Shown: positions 1-7,270, counted from the stretch's first letter. The stretch is 9,763 nucleotides of DNA from Pirellulaceae bacterium (GCA_030744095.1 JASLRF010000366.1:1-9763), one strand, 5' to 3'. Notes: a model not told the origin generated them from the letters alone. A program made the numbers and translations.

Positions 1-1
1 A

Positions 2-271
2 CGGCAGCAGCAACAGCAGAGTGCAGCCTCAGGGCAGGGGGGCACGCGCTCGACGGCTCCGGCATCTGATTCCGTACCGCTTGGTGGCCGCGGGCCAGGT
101 GACGTCGATCAAAAGAAAATCGGCACAAAGTCCGGCTGGGGCAATTTGCCTCCTAAGGCACGTCAGGAGGCGCTTCAACAGATCAGCAAGGATTTGCCAG
201 CACATTTTCGCGACGTCATCGAAGAGTATTTAGAGCGACTGGCACAGGTGTCAGGCAGCCAAGCCAATTAG
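2..271 (+). CDS. C-terminal end of a hypothetical protein (5' truncated)
   Basis: The reading frame is open from the window edge to a TAG at 269-271 and gives 89 residues. It begins with a glutamine run (RQQQQQ), continues through a Ser/Gly/Ala/Pro-rich low-complexity stretch, and ends in a compact helical tail of about 45 residues containing WGNLPPKARQEAL and LPAHFRDVIEEYLERLA. I recall similar W-G-x-L-P...DLPAHYR.VIEEYF-type tails at the C-termini of large planctomycete hypothetical proteins; this is memory, not a search. The function is unknown. The low-complexity segment before the tail suggests a linker that presents it. The gap to the next gene (272-342) shows no terminator-like hairpin with a T run, so this gene may be cotranscribed with the HtrA operon downstream. 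Confidence 0.75.
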   Translation, partial: RQQQQQSAASGQGGTRSTAPASDSVPLGGRGPGDVDQKKIGTKSGWGNLPPKARQEALQQISKDLPAHFRDVIEEYLERLAQVSGSQAN

Positions 272-331
272 GTCAAGTGTTGGCCAGTTGAGCCTGCTTG
301 TTTCAGCTGTCCCAAGTCGCAGAAGGATTCT

Positions 332-336
332 GGAGG
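332..336 (+). promoter_or_regulatory. Shine-Dalgarno site that sets the TTG start of the NPCBM gene
   Basis: GGAGG at 332-336 lies six bases before a TTG at 343-345. The alternatives are a TTG at 298 with no purine-rich site in front and an ATG at 373 inside the hydrophobic segment. The 343 start also leaves a short hydrophobic leader at the extreme N-terminus, as expected for an exported protein. Confidence 0.7.
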
Positions 337-342
337 TCAAGG

Positions 343-1584
343 TTGAATACTGTCCTGATATTGTTGGGCGTCATGGCCGTAACACCCTTGGAGGTGTCCG
401 TCACGTCAATGCGGGGTGATACTGTCACTGGACGATTGGTCGAGGTAACGTCGCAGCAACTCATCATCGAGACGGCCGGCGGGAATCGTACGCTCAAGTC
501 CAACGAATTGCTTCTCGTAAGACAGGTGGGTGAATTGACCGCACCGCTGCCTCGCAGCGAAAACGTTGCGACGGTGGTGAGGTTGCTCGATGGTTCAGTG
601 TTGCACGCCGCGAAATACACAGTCGACGGCGCTCGCGCCAATGTCTCGTTGCTCGACGGGACCGAGACTACCATCCTGACACGAGCGATTGATCACGTGC
701 GTTTGATGCCGCAGACACCTGCCACCTTCGACCAATGGCAGGAGCTTCTGAAGAGCCCACGCAAGTCCGACGCTGTCGTCATCCGGAAGACAGCATCCAC
801 TAAGGACGACTCGGACGAGACATCCGTCAAGGTTGCTTTGGACGCACCGGAAGGTGTCGTGGGGGATATCGACGAGTCTACGGTCGGATTCGTATTTGAC
901 GACACGTCCGTGAATGTGCCGCGTCGCAAAGTCGAGGGCGTGATCTACTACCATCGGACGACGTCCGCATCGGGTGATCCGATGTGCCGTGTGATTGATG
1001 CTTCTGGGTCGCGTTGGAACGCCCGCACAATGAAACTAAAGGAAGACGTCTTGCACGGAACCTGTGTCGCGGGTGTTCGATTTGAAATTCCACTTGCGCA
1101 GCTGACCACGTTGGACTATTCCGTTGGAAACATTGATTATCTGAGTGATTTGCCCCGTGAATCGGTCGTCTGGAAGCCACGCCGCAGTGCCGGCAATCCG
1201 CCCTCGGCCCATCGTTGGTTCAGTCCCAAGTTTGATACAGGACTATACGGCAGCGTGCTCAAGCTGGACGATGAGCCCTATGAAAAAGGGCTGGCGCTCC
1301 ATAGCCATGCGGAAGTCACCTACCGGTTGACAAAACCGTATCGAAACTTACTCGCACGGGTCGGCGTTGACGACGGGTTTCGCTACGAAGCGGATCTGGA
1401 GCTGAGGATCTACGGCGACAATGAAGTCCTGTTCTCTCGCAAGATCACGGGTCGAGATGAACCGTTCGATTTGGAATTGGACATGCAGGGAATTCGCCGG
1501 CTGAAAATCGTCGTTGGTTATGGCAATGACGATTCAGAGAGGGGCGACAATCTCAACCTTTGCAATGCAAGGCTGACTAAATGA
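343..1584 (+). CDS. Exported NPCBM/NEW2-domain protein with tandem small beta modules
   Basis: From the TTG at 343 the product is 413 residues. Residues 1-15 (NTVLILLGVMAV...) form a short hydrophobic leader, so export is likely. Four similar short segments follow, at about 17-60, 78-121, 170-203 and 216-260. Each has a turn such as RGDTVTG, LDGSV or DASGSRW, then alternating hydrophobic strands, then a segment ending in a 'V..V/L' strand, which suggests repeated small beta barrels. The last ~110 residues match the NPCBM pattern: KGLALHSHAEVTYRL (315-329), VGVDDG (340-345), IYGDNEVLFSRKITG (356-370), then a strand-rich end with GDNLNLCNARL. NPCBM modules are putative carbohydrate-binding domains, often found with glycoside hydrolases; no catalytic domain is visible here. 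The stop codon overlaps the ATG of the HtrA gene by four bases, so the two are probably translationally coupled. The ligand is unknown. Confidence 0.85.
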   Translation: MNTVLILLGVMAVTPLEVSVTSMRGDTVTGRLVEVTSQQLIIETAGGNRTLKSNELLLVRQVGELTAPLPRSENVATVVRLLDGSVLHAAKYTVDGARANVSLLDGTETTILTRAIDHVRLMPQTPATFDQWQELLKSPRKSDAVVIRKTASTKDDSDETSVKVALDAPEGVVGDIDESTVGFVFDDTSVNVPRRKVEGVIYYHRTTSASGDPMCRVIDASGSRWNARTMKLKEDVLHGTCVAGVRFEIPLAQLTTLDYSVGNIDYLSDLPRESVVWKPRRSAGNPPSAHRWFSPKFDTGLYGSVLKLDDEPYEKGLALHSHAEVTYRLTKPYRNLLARVGVDDGFRYEADLELRIYGDNEVLFSRKITGRDEPFDLELDMQGIRRLKIVVGYGNDDSERGDNLNLCNARLTK

Positions 1585-3371
1585 AGCGACTGAATGTGCG
1601 ATTCGTAAACGCTCTGTCCACAATGCTGTTTCTGTTTCCCACAGTGTCGTTGGCTGCCGACGACGTACCGGAAGTGGTCTTGCAGGCGCAGCGCCAGCGA
1701 ACCGAGGCGATTGCCCGCGCGGTGGCATCTGCCATTTCGGTGTTTTCCGCCGATGGCAATGGTGGCGGTTCCGGGGTTGTGATTTCCGCCGACGGTTATG
1801 CGCTTTCGAACTTTCATGTCACATCCCCGGTCGGAGAATACATGCAATGCAGCATGTCCGACGGGCGGTTGTACGACGCCGTGATCGTGGGGTTGGATCC
1901 GACGGGTGACGTTGCGCTAATCAAGTTGTTTGGGCGCGATGATTTCCCGACTGCCGTGATGGCGGACAGTAATGAGGTTCGGGCCGGCGATTGGTGTTTC
2001 GCGGTAGGTAACCCGTTCCTGTTGGCGACAGACTTTCAGCCAACGGTCACGTATGGAATCGTTTCCGGCGTCCATCGTTACCAGTTTCCGGCAGGAACGA
2101 TCTTGGAATATGCCGATTGCATTCAGACGGACGCTTCGATCAATCCCGGCAACTCCGGCGGACCGCTATTCAACGCCGAAGGCCAGTTGATTGGCATCAA
2201 CGGTCGTGGGTCGTTCGAGAAACGAGGTCGCGTGAATGTTGGGCTGGGCTACGCGATCTCGATCAATCAGATCAAGAACTTCATGGGACATTTGCGAAGC
2301 GGTCGCATTGTTGATCATGCCACGCTCGGTGCGACGGTCTCGGTTGATCAAGATGGACGCGTCGTCGTCTCGAATATCCTGGAATCGTCTGACGCATACC
2401 GTCGGGGACTTCGCTACGGAGACGAAGTGTTGCGGTTTGGTGGTCGGCAGATCGGGTCAGTGAACGGTTTCAAGAACGTTCTCGGCATTTATCCGCGCGG
2501 ATGGCGCGTGCCGTTGACCTGTTTGCGTGACGGTCAGCAGCATGAGATGCTTGTACGGTTGGCTGGCGTGCACGCCCGCGAGAAGTTGATTGAATTGGTG
2601 CAGAAACAGACGGAGAAGGAGCGGCGGCAACCGAAACCGCGCCCGCGGCCTCCAGGCAAAGAACCAGGGAAACAACCTGGTGAACCGGAGGAGAAACCGG
2701 CCTCACCCCATGGCCCCAAGGCAGCTGTAATTCCAGACGAATTTGCCAAGTTCATCAAGAAGAGAACAGGATTTGCCAACTACTATTTCAATCAGCAAAG
2801 TCTGCAACGTGTCTGGAACGGTTGCCGGTCCGATGGCGACTTCAGCAAAGTTGCTGGCGTGTGGAGCTTGACGGGACAGGCGGCCGATGCAGGCCAGGTG
2901 GCCTTTCAGTTGGGGCACAGCGACTCTGTCGCCACGGTGCCAGCGGGTCGTTCGACGGTCGTTATGGGTACCGACTTTTCAGAGCAGCTGGGTCCGGCGG
3001 GCAGCGGTGGTTTGCTGGCTGCCTTGCATATTTGGCGCCGCGTGTTGATCGAAGGGCCAAGCAAGATTGGCGATGCCTATTATCTCGGCACCCAGCCGTT
3101 GCGCAACCATGACGGACTGTACGACGTGGTGGTCGTCACGTTTGATGTGGTCGAAGTGCAGATGTCGTTCGACCCAGAAAGCGGTCGGCTGATGGCTTTG
3201 GAGATGTTCCCGGAATTGGGCCAGGATCCCTGCGAAGTCTATTTCGACGACTATCGCGAAGTCGTCGGACTGCAGGCACCACACCGGATAATAGTGCGTC
3301 ATGGTGGCGGGATCTTCGCGGAAATCGAGTTCGTTGAAATCGAATTGGCCGAAGCCAAGGAAGAGTTATAA
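1581..3371 (+). CDS. HtrA/DegP-type serine protease (S1C) with PDZ and extra C-terminal domain
   Basis: The 596-residue product begins with a Sec signal peptide (cleavage probably after VSLA, about residue 25). The trypsin-like domain spans about 40-240 and keeps the full triad: His79 in ALSNFHVT, Asp110 in DPTGDVALIKL, and Ser192 in INPGNSGGPLF, which also carries the oxyanion loop. A PDZ domain follows at about 247-328, then a Pro/Lys/Arg/Glu-rich linker (about 342-380). The C-terminal domain (about 384-596) is not part of usual HtrA proteins. It is strand-rich, with patterns such as FDPESGRLMALEMFP and FDDYREVVGLQAPHRI that recall LolA/LppX-like lipoprotein-sorting folds; that resemblance is tentative. 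HtrA proteases degrade or chaperone misfolded envelope proteins, usually as trimers. The ATG overlaps the upstream stop (ATGA), with AAGG at 1569-1572 as a ribosome site. This is the only HtrA paralogue in the operon that should be proteolytically active. Confidence 0.93.
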   Translation: MKRLNVRFVNALSTMLFLFPTVSLAADDVPEVVLQAQRQRTEAIARAVASAISVFSADGNGGGSGVVISADGYALSNFHVTSPVGEYMQCSMSDGRLYDAVIVGLDPTGDVALIKLFGRDDFPTAVMADSNEVRAGDWCFAVGNPFLLATDFQPTVTYGIVSGVHRYQFPAGTILEYADCIQTDASINPGNSGGPLFNAEGQLIGINGRGSFEKRGRVNVGLGYAISINQIKNFMGHLRSGRIVDHATLGATVSVDQDGRVVVSNILESSDAYRRGLRYGDEVLRFGGRQIGSVNGFKNVLGIYPRGWRVPLTCLRDGQQHEMLVRLAGVHAREKLIELVQKQTEKERRQPKPRPRPPGKEPGKQPGEPEEKPASPHGPKAAVIPDEFAKFIKKRTGFANYYFNQQSLQRVWNGCRSDGDFSKVAGVWSLTGQAADAGQVAFQLGHSDSVATVPAGRSTVVMGTDFSEQLGPAGSGGLLAALHIWRRVLIEGPSKIGDAYYLGTQPLRNHDGLYDVVVVTFDVVEVQMSFDPESGRLMALEMFPELGQDPCEVYFDDYREVVGLQAPHRIIVRHGGGIFAEIEFVEIELAEAKEEL

Positions 3372-4421
3372 ATGCGTTGCGAAACGCGCCAATCCAGTAA
3401 GCCGCGATGGAGCACTTGCGTGTTCTTGGTGTTCGTGCTGGCCGCGCAGATTGTGGTGATGCCGGCGCAGGGTGAAAGTACTTTCGCCCCTATCGTCGAA
3501 GAAGTGCAGCCACGCATGGTCAAGATCTATGGAGCCGGCGGTCCCCGTGGTCTGGAGGCGTATCAGTCCGGTTTTGCGATTTCATCCGAAGGGCATATCC
3601 TGACCGTTTGGAGCTACGTTCTGGACACAGACTTTATTACGGCGGTGTTGGATGACGGACGTCGGTTTCATGCCGAACTGGTGGGCGCCGATCCTCGCGT
3701 GGAGATCGCCGTGCTGAAGATCGATGCAGAAGACCTGCCTCATTTCAATTTGGACGATACAGTGGAGCTCTTGGCTGGCTCGCGGGTCCTTGCGTTCAGT
3801 AATCTATTCAACGTTGCAGTGGGCGATGAAGCATCCAGTGTTCTGCATGGCAATGTCGCCGGGCGAACCCGTCTGGCAGCCCGCCGTGGGGCATTTGAAA
3901 CTGCTTACGACGGACCGGCGTATGTGCTGGATGCAATGACGAACAATCCGGGGGCGGGCGGCGGCGCTTTGACCGACCGTCGCGGGCATCTCGCGGGTCT
4001 CGTTGGCAAAGAACTACGAAACCAACTGGACAACACCTGGTTGAACTACGCGATTCCAATCGCGGAAGTACAACTGTCCGTCGAACAGATTATGAGCGGA
4101 CAACTGCAGCCGCGTTCGGTCGATCCCGACCTACGCAAGCCAGAATCGCCAATGACGTTGGCCCTGTTGGGAGTCGTACTGATCCCGGATGTCTTGGCCA
4201 AGACGCCGCCGTACATCGACCACGTCGTTGCGGGGTCGCCGGCAGATGAAGCTGAATTGCGTCCGGATGACATGATCTTGTTTGTGAATGATCGACTTGC
4301 TGGGTCCGCCAGCGATCTCAAAGAAGTACTTTCCTTTATCGATCGAATTGATGAAGTGCGATTGCTCGTCCAACGCGGGCAAACGCTGTTCGAGACATCA
4401 CTGTTCGCGCCTGATGAATGA
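3372..4421 (+). CDS. HtrA-like pseudoprotease with PDZ domain (all three triad residues replaced)
   Basis: The 349-residue product starts directly after the stop of the active HtrA gene, with AGGAAGAG just upstream as a ribosome site. Residues about 13-33 are a hydrophobic export signal or anchor. Residues about 37-243 follow the HtrA fold pattern, but each catalytic position differs. SEGHILTVWSYV has Ser81 where the His belongs, DPRVEIAVLKI has Glu111 for the Asp, and NNPGAGGGALTD has Gly196 for the Ser. The framework around these sites (DPR.EIAVLKI, NPG.GGG.L, a closing NYAIPI strand) is well kept, so this looks like a maintained fold, not decay. A PDZ domain covers about 262-345, with GSPADEAELRPDDMILFVNDR as its core. 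The protein is likely exported and proteolytically inactive. It could be a scaffold, chaperone, substrate sensor or regulatory partner of the adjacent HtrA; which of these is unknown. Confidence 0.88.
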   Translation: MRCETRQSSKPRWSTCVFLVFVLAAQIVVMPAQGESTFAPIVEEVQPRMVKIYGAGGPRGLEAYQSGFAISSEGHILTVWSYVLDTDFITAVLDDGRRFHAELVGADPRVEIAVLKIDAEDLPHFNLDDTVELLAGSRVLAFSNLFNVAVGDEASSVLHGNVAGRTRLAARRGAFETAYDGPAYVLDAMTNNPGAGGGALTDRRGHLAGLVGKELRNQLDNTWLNYAIPIAEVQLSVEQIMSGQLQPRSVDPDLRKPESPMTLALLGVVLIPDVLAKTPPYIDHVVAGSPADEAELRPDDMILFVNDRLAGSASDLKEVLSFIDRIDEVRLLVQRGQTLFETSLFAPDE

Positions 4422-4512
4422 GGTCCCTCAGAAAGTTGCTCGAAGTCTCAGTCCGATTGAAATACCAGCCCAAGCGAAGAAGCCGTTACACGCTGAAGTA
4501 AATGAGCTCTCG

Positions 4513-6471
4513 ATGAATCATATTCCTGAACGACTGTTGATCGCCACGTTGCTGCTTGCCGTTGCATCGTACGTCCCGGACTCCGGTGCGGATGACGACT
4601 TGATCGAATTGGAAGAACGCGCATTGCAGGCGGCCGTGGCCAAAGTAGCTCCGTCGGTAGTGCGGATTGAGACATTTGGCGGTTTGGAACGTGTGGGCAA
4701 GTTCATTGTCGGCGACGGGCCGACCACCGGCTTGGTGGTGTCAGAAGATGGCTACGTGATATCCAGCGCTTTCAATTTTGTCCAGAAGCCCGATTCGATT
4801 CTGGTCACCGTTGGCGACGGAAGTCGCGCGGCCGCGGAAATCGTCGCTCGGGATCAGAGTCGGATGCTCGTTCTGTTGAAAGTGAATACGGAAGTGAAAC
4901 TCGTTCTGCCCACTGTCTTGCCGCGCGACGAACTGGTAGTTGGGCAATGGGCGTTGGCCGTTGGGCGCACGTTGGACCCGAAGATCCCAAATACATCGAC
5001 GGGAATTCTGAGCGCCAAAAATCGGATCTGGGGCAAGGCGGTTCAAACGGACGCCAAGGTCTCGCCCAGCAACTACGGTGGTCCATTGGTCGACATCCAT
5101 GGTCGCGTGATTGGAGTGTTGGTGCCGATGTCTCCGCAGGCGACGAGCGAATTTGCGGGTGCGGAATGGTACGATTCGGGCATCGGTTTTGCCGTGCCGC
5201 TGGATCAGATCAATCTGCATCTCGAACAGATGAAGGCAGGGAAGGACTTGCATCGAGGCTTACTCGGCATCTCGCTGGAAAAAGGCAGCATCTATAGCGA
5301 GCCGGCCACGGTGTCAGCCTGCAAGATTCGCTCGCCAGCCGACGAAGCCGGCATCAAAGCAGGTGACACGATTGTGGAAGTTGCAGGTCAGAGAATCGCC
5401 ACTCAGGCTCAATTGAAGCACGCACTGGGGCCGTACTACGGGGGAGACGAAGTGACGATTGCGATCATGCGAGGCACTGATCGCATCGAAACGAAAGCCA
5501 CCTTGGCGTCAAAACTGCTGCCTTACGAGCATCCATTTTTGGGCGTGCTTCCGCGGCGAGGTGTCGATGGAATCGTCGTTCGATATGTCTATCCCGATAG
5601 CGGCGGCAGCGACGCCGGTTTCCAATCAGGCGACCGGATTCAGCTGCTCGATGGCAAGGCCTACAACGACCCGGAAACGCTGCGGACGGAAATCGCCCGG
5701 CGAGAAGTTGGCACGCAAGTACGGGTGACAGTTCAGAGGGACGACAAAACGGTCGAACTAGAAGTGGTGCTTGGCACGCTTCCGATTCGGATTGAAGATC
5801 AGCTGCCACCAGCTCGGGACGACGTACCATTGGAAGGCGTCCGAAAGGTCGATTTGGGAGTTATTGACATCCAGATTCCCGAAGCGCCGAACGCGTGTGT
5901 GGCCGTTGTGCCCGTCGATTATGACCCGCGCGTCGCCTATGGCCTGGTAGTCTATCTGCCCGCACCGGGAGCGTTTCATCGCGATCAGTTTGCCGAACGA
6001 TGGAAGAAGCACGGCGAAGACAGCGACCTGATCGTGCTCGCCCCGCAACCGAAGAACGCCAAACAATGGACGCGGACGGAAGTCGAATTCATTCGCAAGA
6101 CTGTCGATCAAACCATTGCCACGTACAACATTGATCCGACGCGCGTGGTGGTTTATGGCCATCAGGCGGGTGGGGCGATGGCGTATCTGACCGGTTTTCA
6201 ATCTCGCGATTTGTTTTCTGGCGTTGTTGCCGTGGACTCCGGTCTGCCGATGCGGATGCAACTGCCGGATAACGACCCAATCAATCGCATGGCGATTTAT
6301 ACGACACTGGTCAAGTCGTCACGGCTGGCAGAGCGTGTTGAGCAAGGTATCGCCAGGTTCCGTGAGATGAAATACCCAGTCACGGTCAACGAAGTTCCGG
6401 CACCGCGTGAATTGAACGGTGGCGAGATTACCGAACTCGTTCGGTGGATTGATGCGCTCGATCGAATTTAG
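4513..6471 (+). CDS. HtrA-like pseudoprotease with two PDZ domains fused to a degenerate alpha/beta-hydrolase domain
   Basis: The 652-residue product opens with a good Sec signal (RLLIATLLLAVASYVPDSGA). The HtrA-like domain (about 33-240) lacks the triad: Phe87 in GYVISSAFNFV replaces His, Met118 in RDQSRMLVLLKV replaces Asp, and Tyr188 in VSPSNYGGPLV replaces Ser. The motif QTDAK...GGPLVDIHGRVIGV is otherwise typical. PDZ1 is at about 248-330 and PDZ2 at about 340-420. The C-terminal part (about 460-652) resembles an alpha/beta-hydrolase of the esterase/PHB-depolymerase type (DPTRVVVYGHQAGGAMAYL), but Gln551 stands at the nucleophile. The usual HG oxyanion motif reads YLPAPG and no His is evident in the final loop. 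The start is uncertain. ATG 4513 places the signal at the N-terminus, with a weak GAG six bases upstream. ATG 4414 would overlap the previous gene by eight bases but adds a 33-residue hydrophilic stretch and has no ribosome site. The likely role is structural or regulatory binding in the envelope. Confidence 0.87.
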   Translation: MNHIPERLLIATLLLAVASYVPDSGADDDLIELEERALQAAVAKVAPSVVRIETFGGLERVGKFIVGDGPTTGLVVSEDGYVISSAFNFVQKPDSILVTVGDGSRAAAEIVARDQSRMLVLLKVNTEVKLVLPTVLPRDELVVGQWALAVGRTLDPKIPNTSTGILSAKNRIWGKAVQTDAKVSPSNYGGPLVDIHGRVIGVLVPMSPQATSEFAGAEWYDSGIGFAVPLDQINLHLEQMKAGKDLHRGLLGISLEKGSIYSEPATVSACKIRSPADEAGIKAGDTIVEVAGQRIATQAQLKHALGPYYGGDEVTIAIMRGTDRIETKATLASKLLPYEHPFLGVLPRRGVDGIVVRYVYPDSGGSDAGFQSGDRIQLLDGKAYNDPETLRTEIARREVGTQVRVTVQRDDKTVELEVVLGTLPIRIEDQLPPARDDVPLEGVRKVDLGVIDIQIPEAPNACVAVVPVDYDPRVAYGLVVYLPAPGAFHRDQFAERWKKHGEDSDLIVLAPQPKNAKQWTRTEVEFIRKTVDQTIATYNIDPTRVVVYGHQAGGAMAYLTGFQSRDLFSGVVAVDSGLPMRMQLPDNDPINRMAIYTTLVKSSRLAERVEQGIARFREMKYPVTVNEVPAPRELNGGEITELVRWIDALDRI

Positions 6472-6834
6472 TCATTTGGGACCGTCTTTCGGTCGTCGTG
6501 GTGCTTTGTGCGGATTCGGCAATGGCTTGAACAGCCAGCCGAAGAACTGTAGCACGGCAACCAACGCAAGCAATGGCGCAACGATCACGATCGCCTTAGG
6601 GCGAAGCACGATCACCAGCAGGCAGAGGCCGATACACCCCAGCAGCCAGGGTGGCGACCGCTGACCGATCTTCAGGACCTGCTCGTAGGCCAACCACATG
6701 GTGCCCAGGACAAGACCCACACGCTGGCAAACACTCAGTAGGAAGATGTTCTCGTCGGTGACGCCACGAATGTAGATTGCACCTGCTGCGCCTAGAAACA
6801 GCAGCGCCAGAATACCAAGAAGGATGCGTCGCAT
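6472..6834 (-). CDS. Small hypothetical multi-span membrane protein
   Basis: This 120-residue protein is mostly hydrophobic, with segments at about 4-22, 30-50, 62-77 and 81-102, suggesting up to four membrane spans, and a basic, proline-rich tail (KPLPNPHKAPRRPKDGPK). I do not recognise a family. The coding claim rests on the clean pattern of hydrophobic segments and positive flanks, a start at the end of the convergent gene arrangement, and a weak GAGAG-type site upstream of the ATG. Its TGA directly abuts the TAG of the pseudoprotease gene on the other strand, so the transcripts must run into each other or end inside the neighbouring genes. It could be a small inner-membrane accessory protein; no link to the protease operon is shown. 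Confidence 0.7.
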   Translation of the reverse strand: MRRILLGILALLFLGAAGAIYIRGVTDENIFLLSVCQRVGLVLGTMWLAYEQVLKIGQRSPPWLLGCIGLCLLVIVLRPKAIVIVAPLLALVAVLQFFGWLFKPLPNPHKAPRRPKDGPK

Positions 6835-6920
6835 GGAAAGCTCTCAAGATTCGAATGTCAATTTTGCGACATCTGTGCTCTGTCAAGACTAAGAACTAGG
6901 GTTGTCGAGCCTGATTGTCG

Positions 6921-6960
6921 TGGTTCGCTCCGCGAACCAAACGTTTTGATCGCGAATCAA
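6921..6960. repeat. Two tandem inverted repeats sharing CGCGAAYCAA, 20-base period
   Basis: The first is an 8-base stem (TGGTTCGC at 6921-6928, GCGAACCA at 6932-6939) with a three-base centre. The second is a 5-base stem (TTGAT at 6946-6950, ATCAA at 6956-6960) around CGCGA. Their right halves, CGCGAACCAA (6931-6940) and CGCGAATCAA (6951-6960), differ by one base and are exactly 20 bases apart, about two helical turns. They could be binding sites for a dimeric regulator, lying 87 bases or more upstream of the minus-strand membrane-protein gene. The first could also form an RNA hairpin. No regulator is known. Confidence 0.5.
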
Positions 6961-7076
6961 TGACTATCTCGCCAGGCGACCATCCTCTTCCACCCCAAAA
7001 TCAAAAATTGACACAAAACTAATAATTCCACACCAGGCCAGCAATTCGGGACGAACAGATGCCTCGTCCGCGGGAC

Positions 7077-7093
7077 CGATCAACGGTTGATCG
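7077..7093. repeat. 17-base near-perfect palindrome
   Basis: CGATCAAC and GTTGATCG flank a single central G. With a one-base centre it reads better as a protein-binding dyad than as an RNA hairpin, although a 6-base stem with a 5-base loop is also possible. It lies about 270 bases upstream of the hydrolase start codon. Its role is unknown. Confidence 0.5.
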
Positions 7094-7270
7094 AGCCCCT
7101 GGCAGGAACCGACGCAGGCACATCGGGCGAGGGATCCTTCCGTGAGGGGCGAGCGGGGAAACTCCTATTCTAAGCCGAGTTCGCAAATGATGGCACAGTC
7201 GATTCGAAGAAATAGATTGGAAACTCCGCCAAATTCGAGTTGCAATCCGCGGATTCGTCCGGTAGGGAAG

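Noticed and set aside
21..233. A 70-codon frame at the window start
   Set aside because: It is out of frame with the gene ending at 271, whose tail is better supported, and its translation is Arg-rich without pattern.
4741..5253. A 170-codon reverse-strand open frame inside the third HtrA-like gene
   Set aside because: It is antisense to a well-supported HtrA/PDZ coding region, with basic, low-information composition and no motifs.
5758..6261. A 167-codon reverse-strand open frame opposite the hydrolase-like domain
   Set aside because: The sense strand carries a coherent domain; the antisense product is Arg/His-rich and patternless.
3372..6471. Sequencing errors or frameshifts as the cause of the lost catalytic residues
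   Set aside because: Both genes are fully open with intact motifs around each site. Independent substitutions at all six triad positions cannot come from a frameshift and are unlikely as base-call errors.
6856..6886. Two minus-strand TTGACA hexamers as promoter elements for the small membrane protein
   Set aside because: Neither has a convincing -10 box at normal spacing. They may matter but cannot be called from sequence alone.
7008..7013. TTGACA as a plus-strand -35 box
   Set aside because: The only -10-like sequence nearby (TAATAAT) lies about seven bases away, too close, and nothing suitable occurs 16-18 bases downstream.
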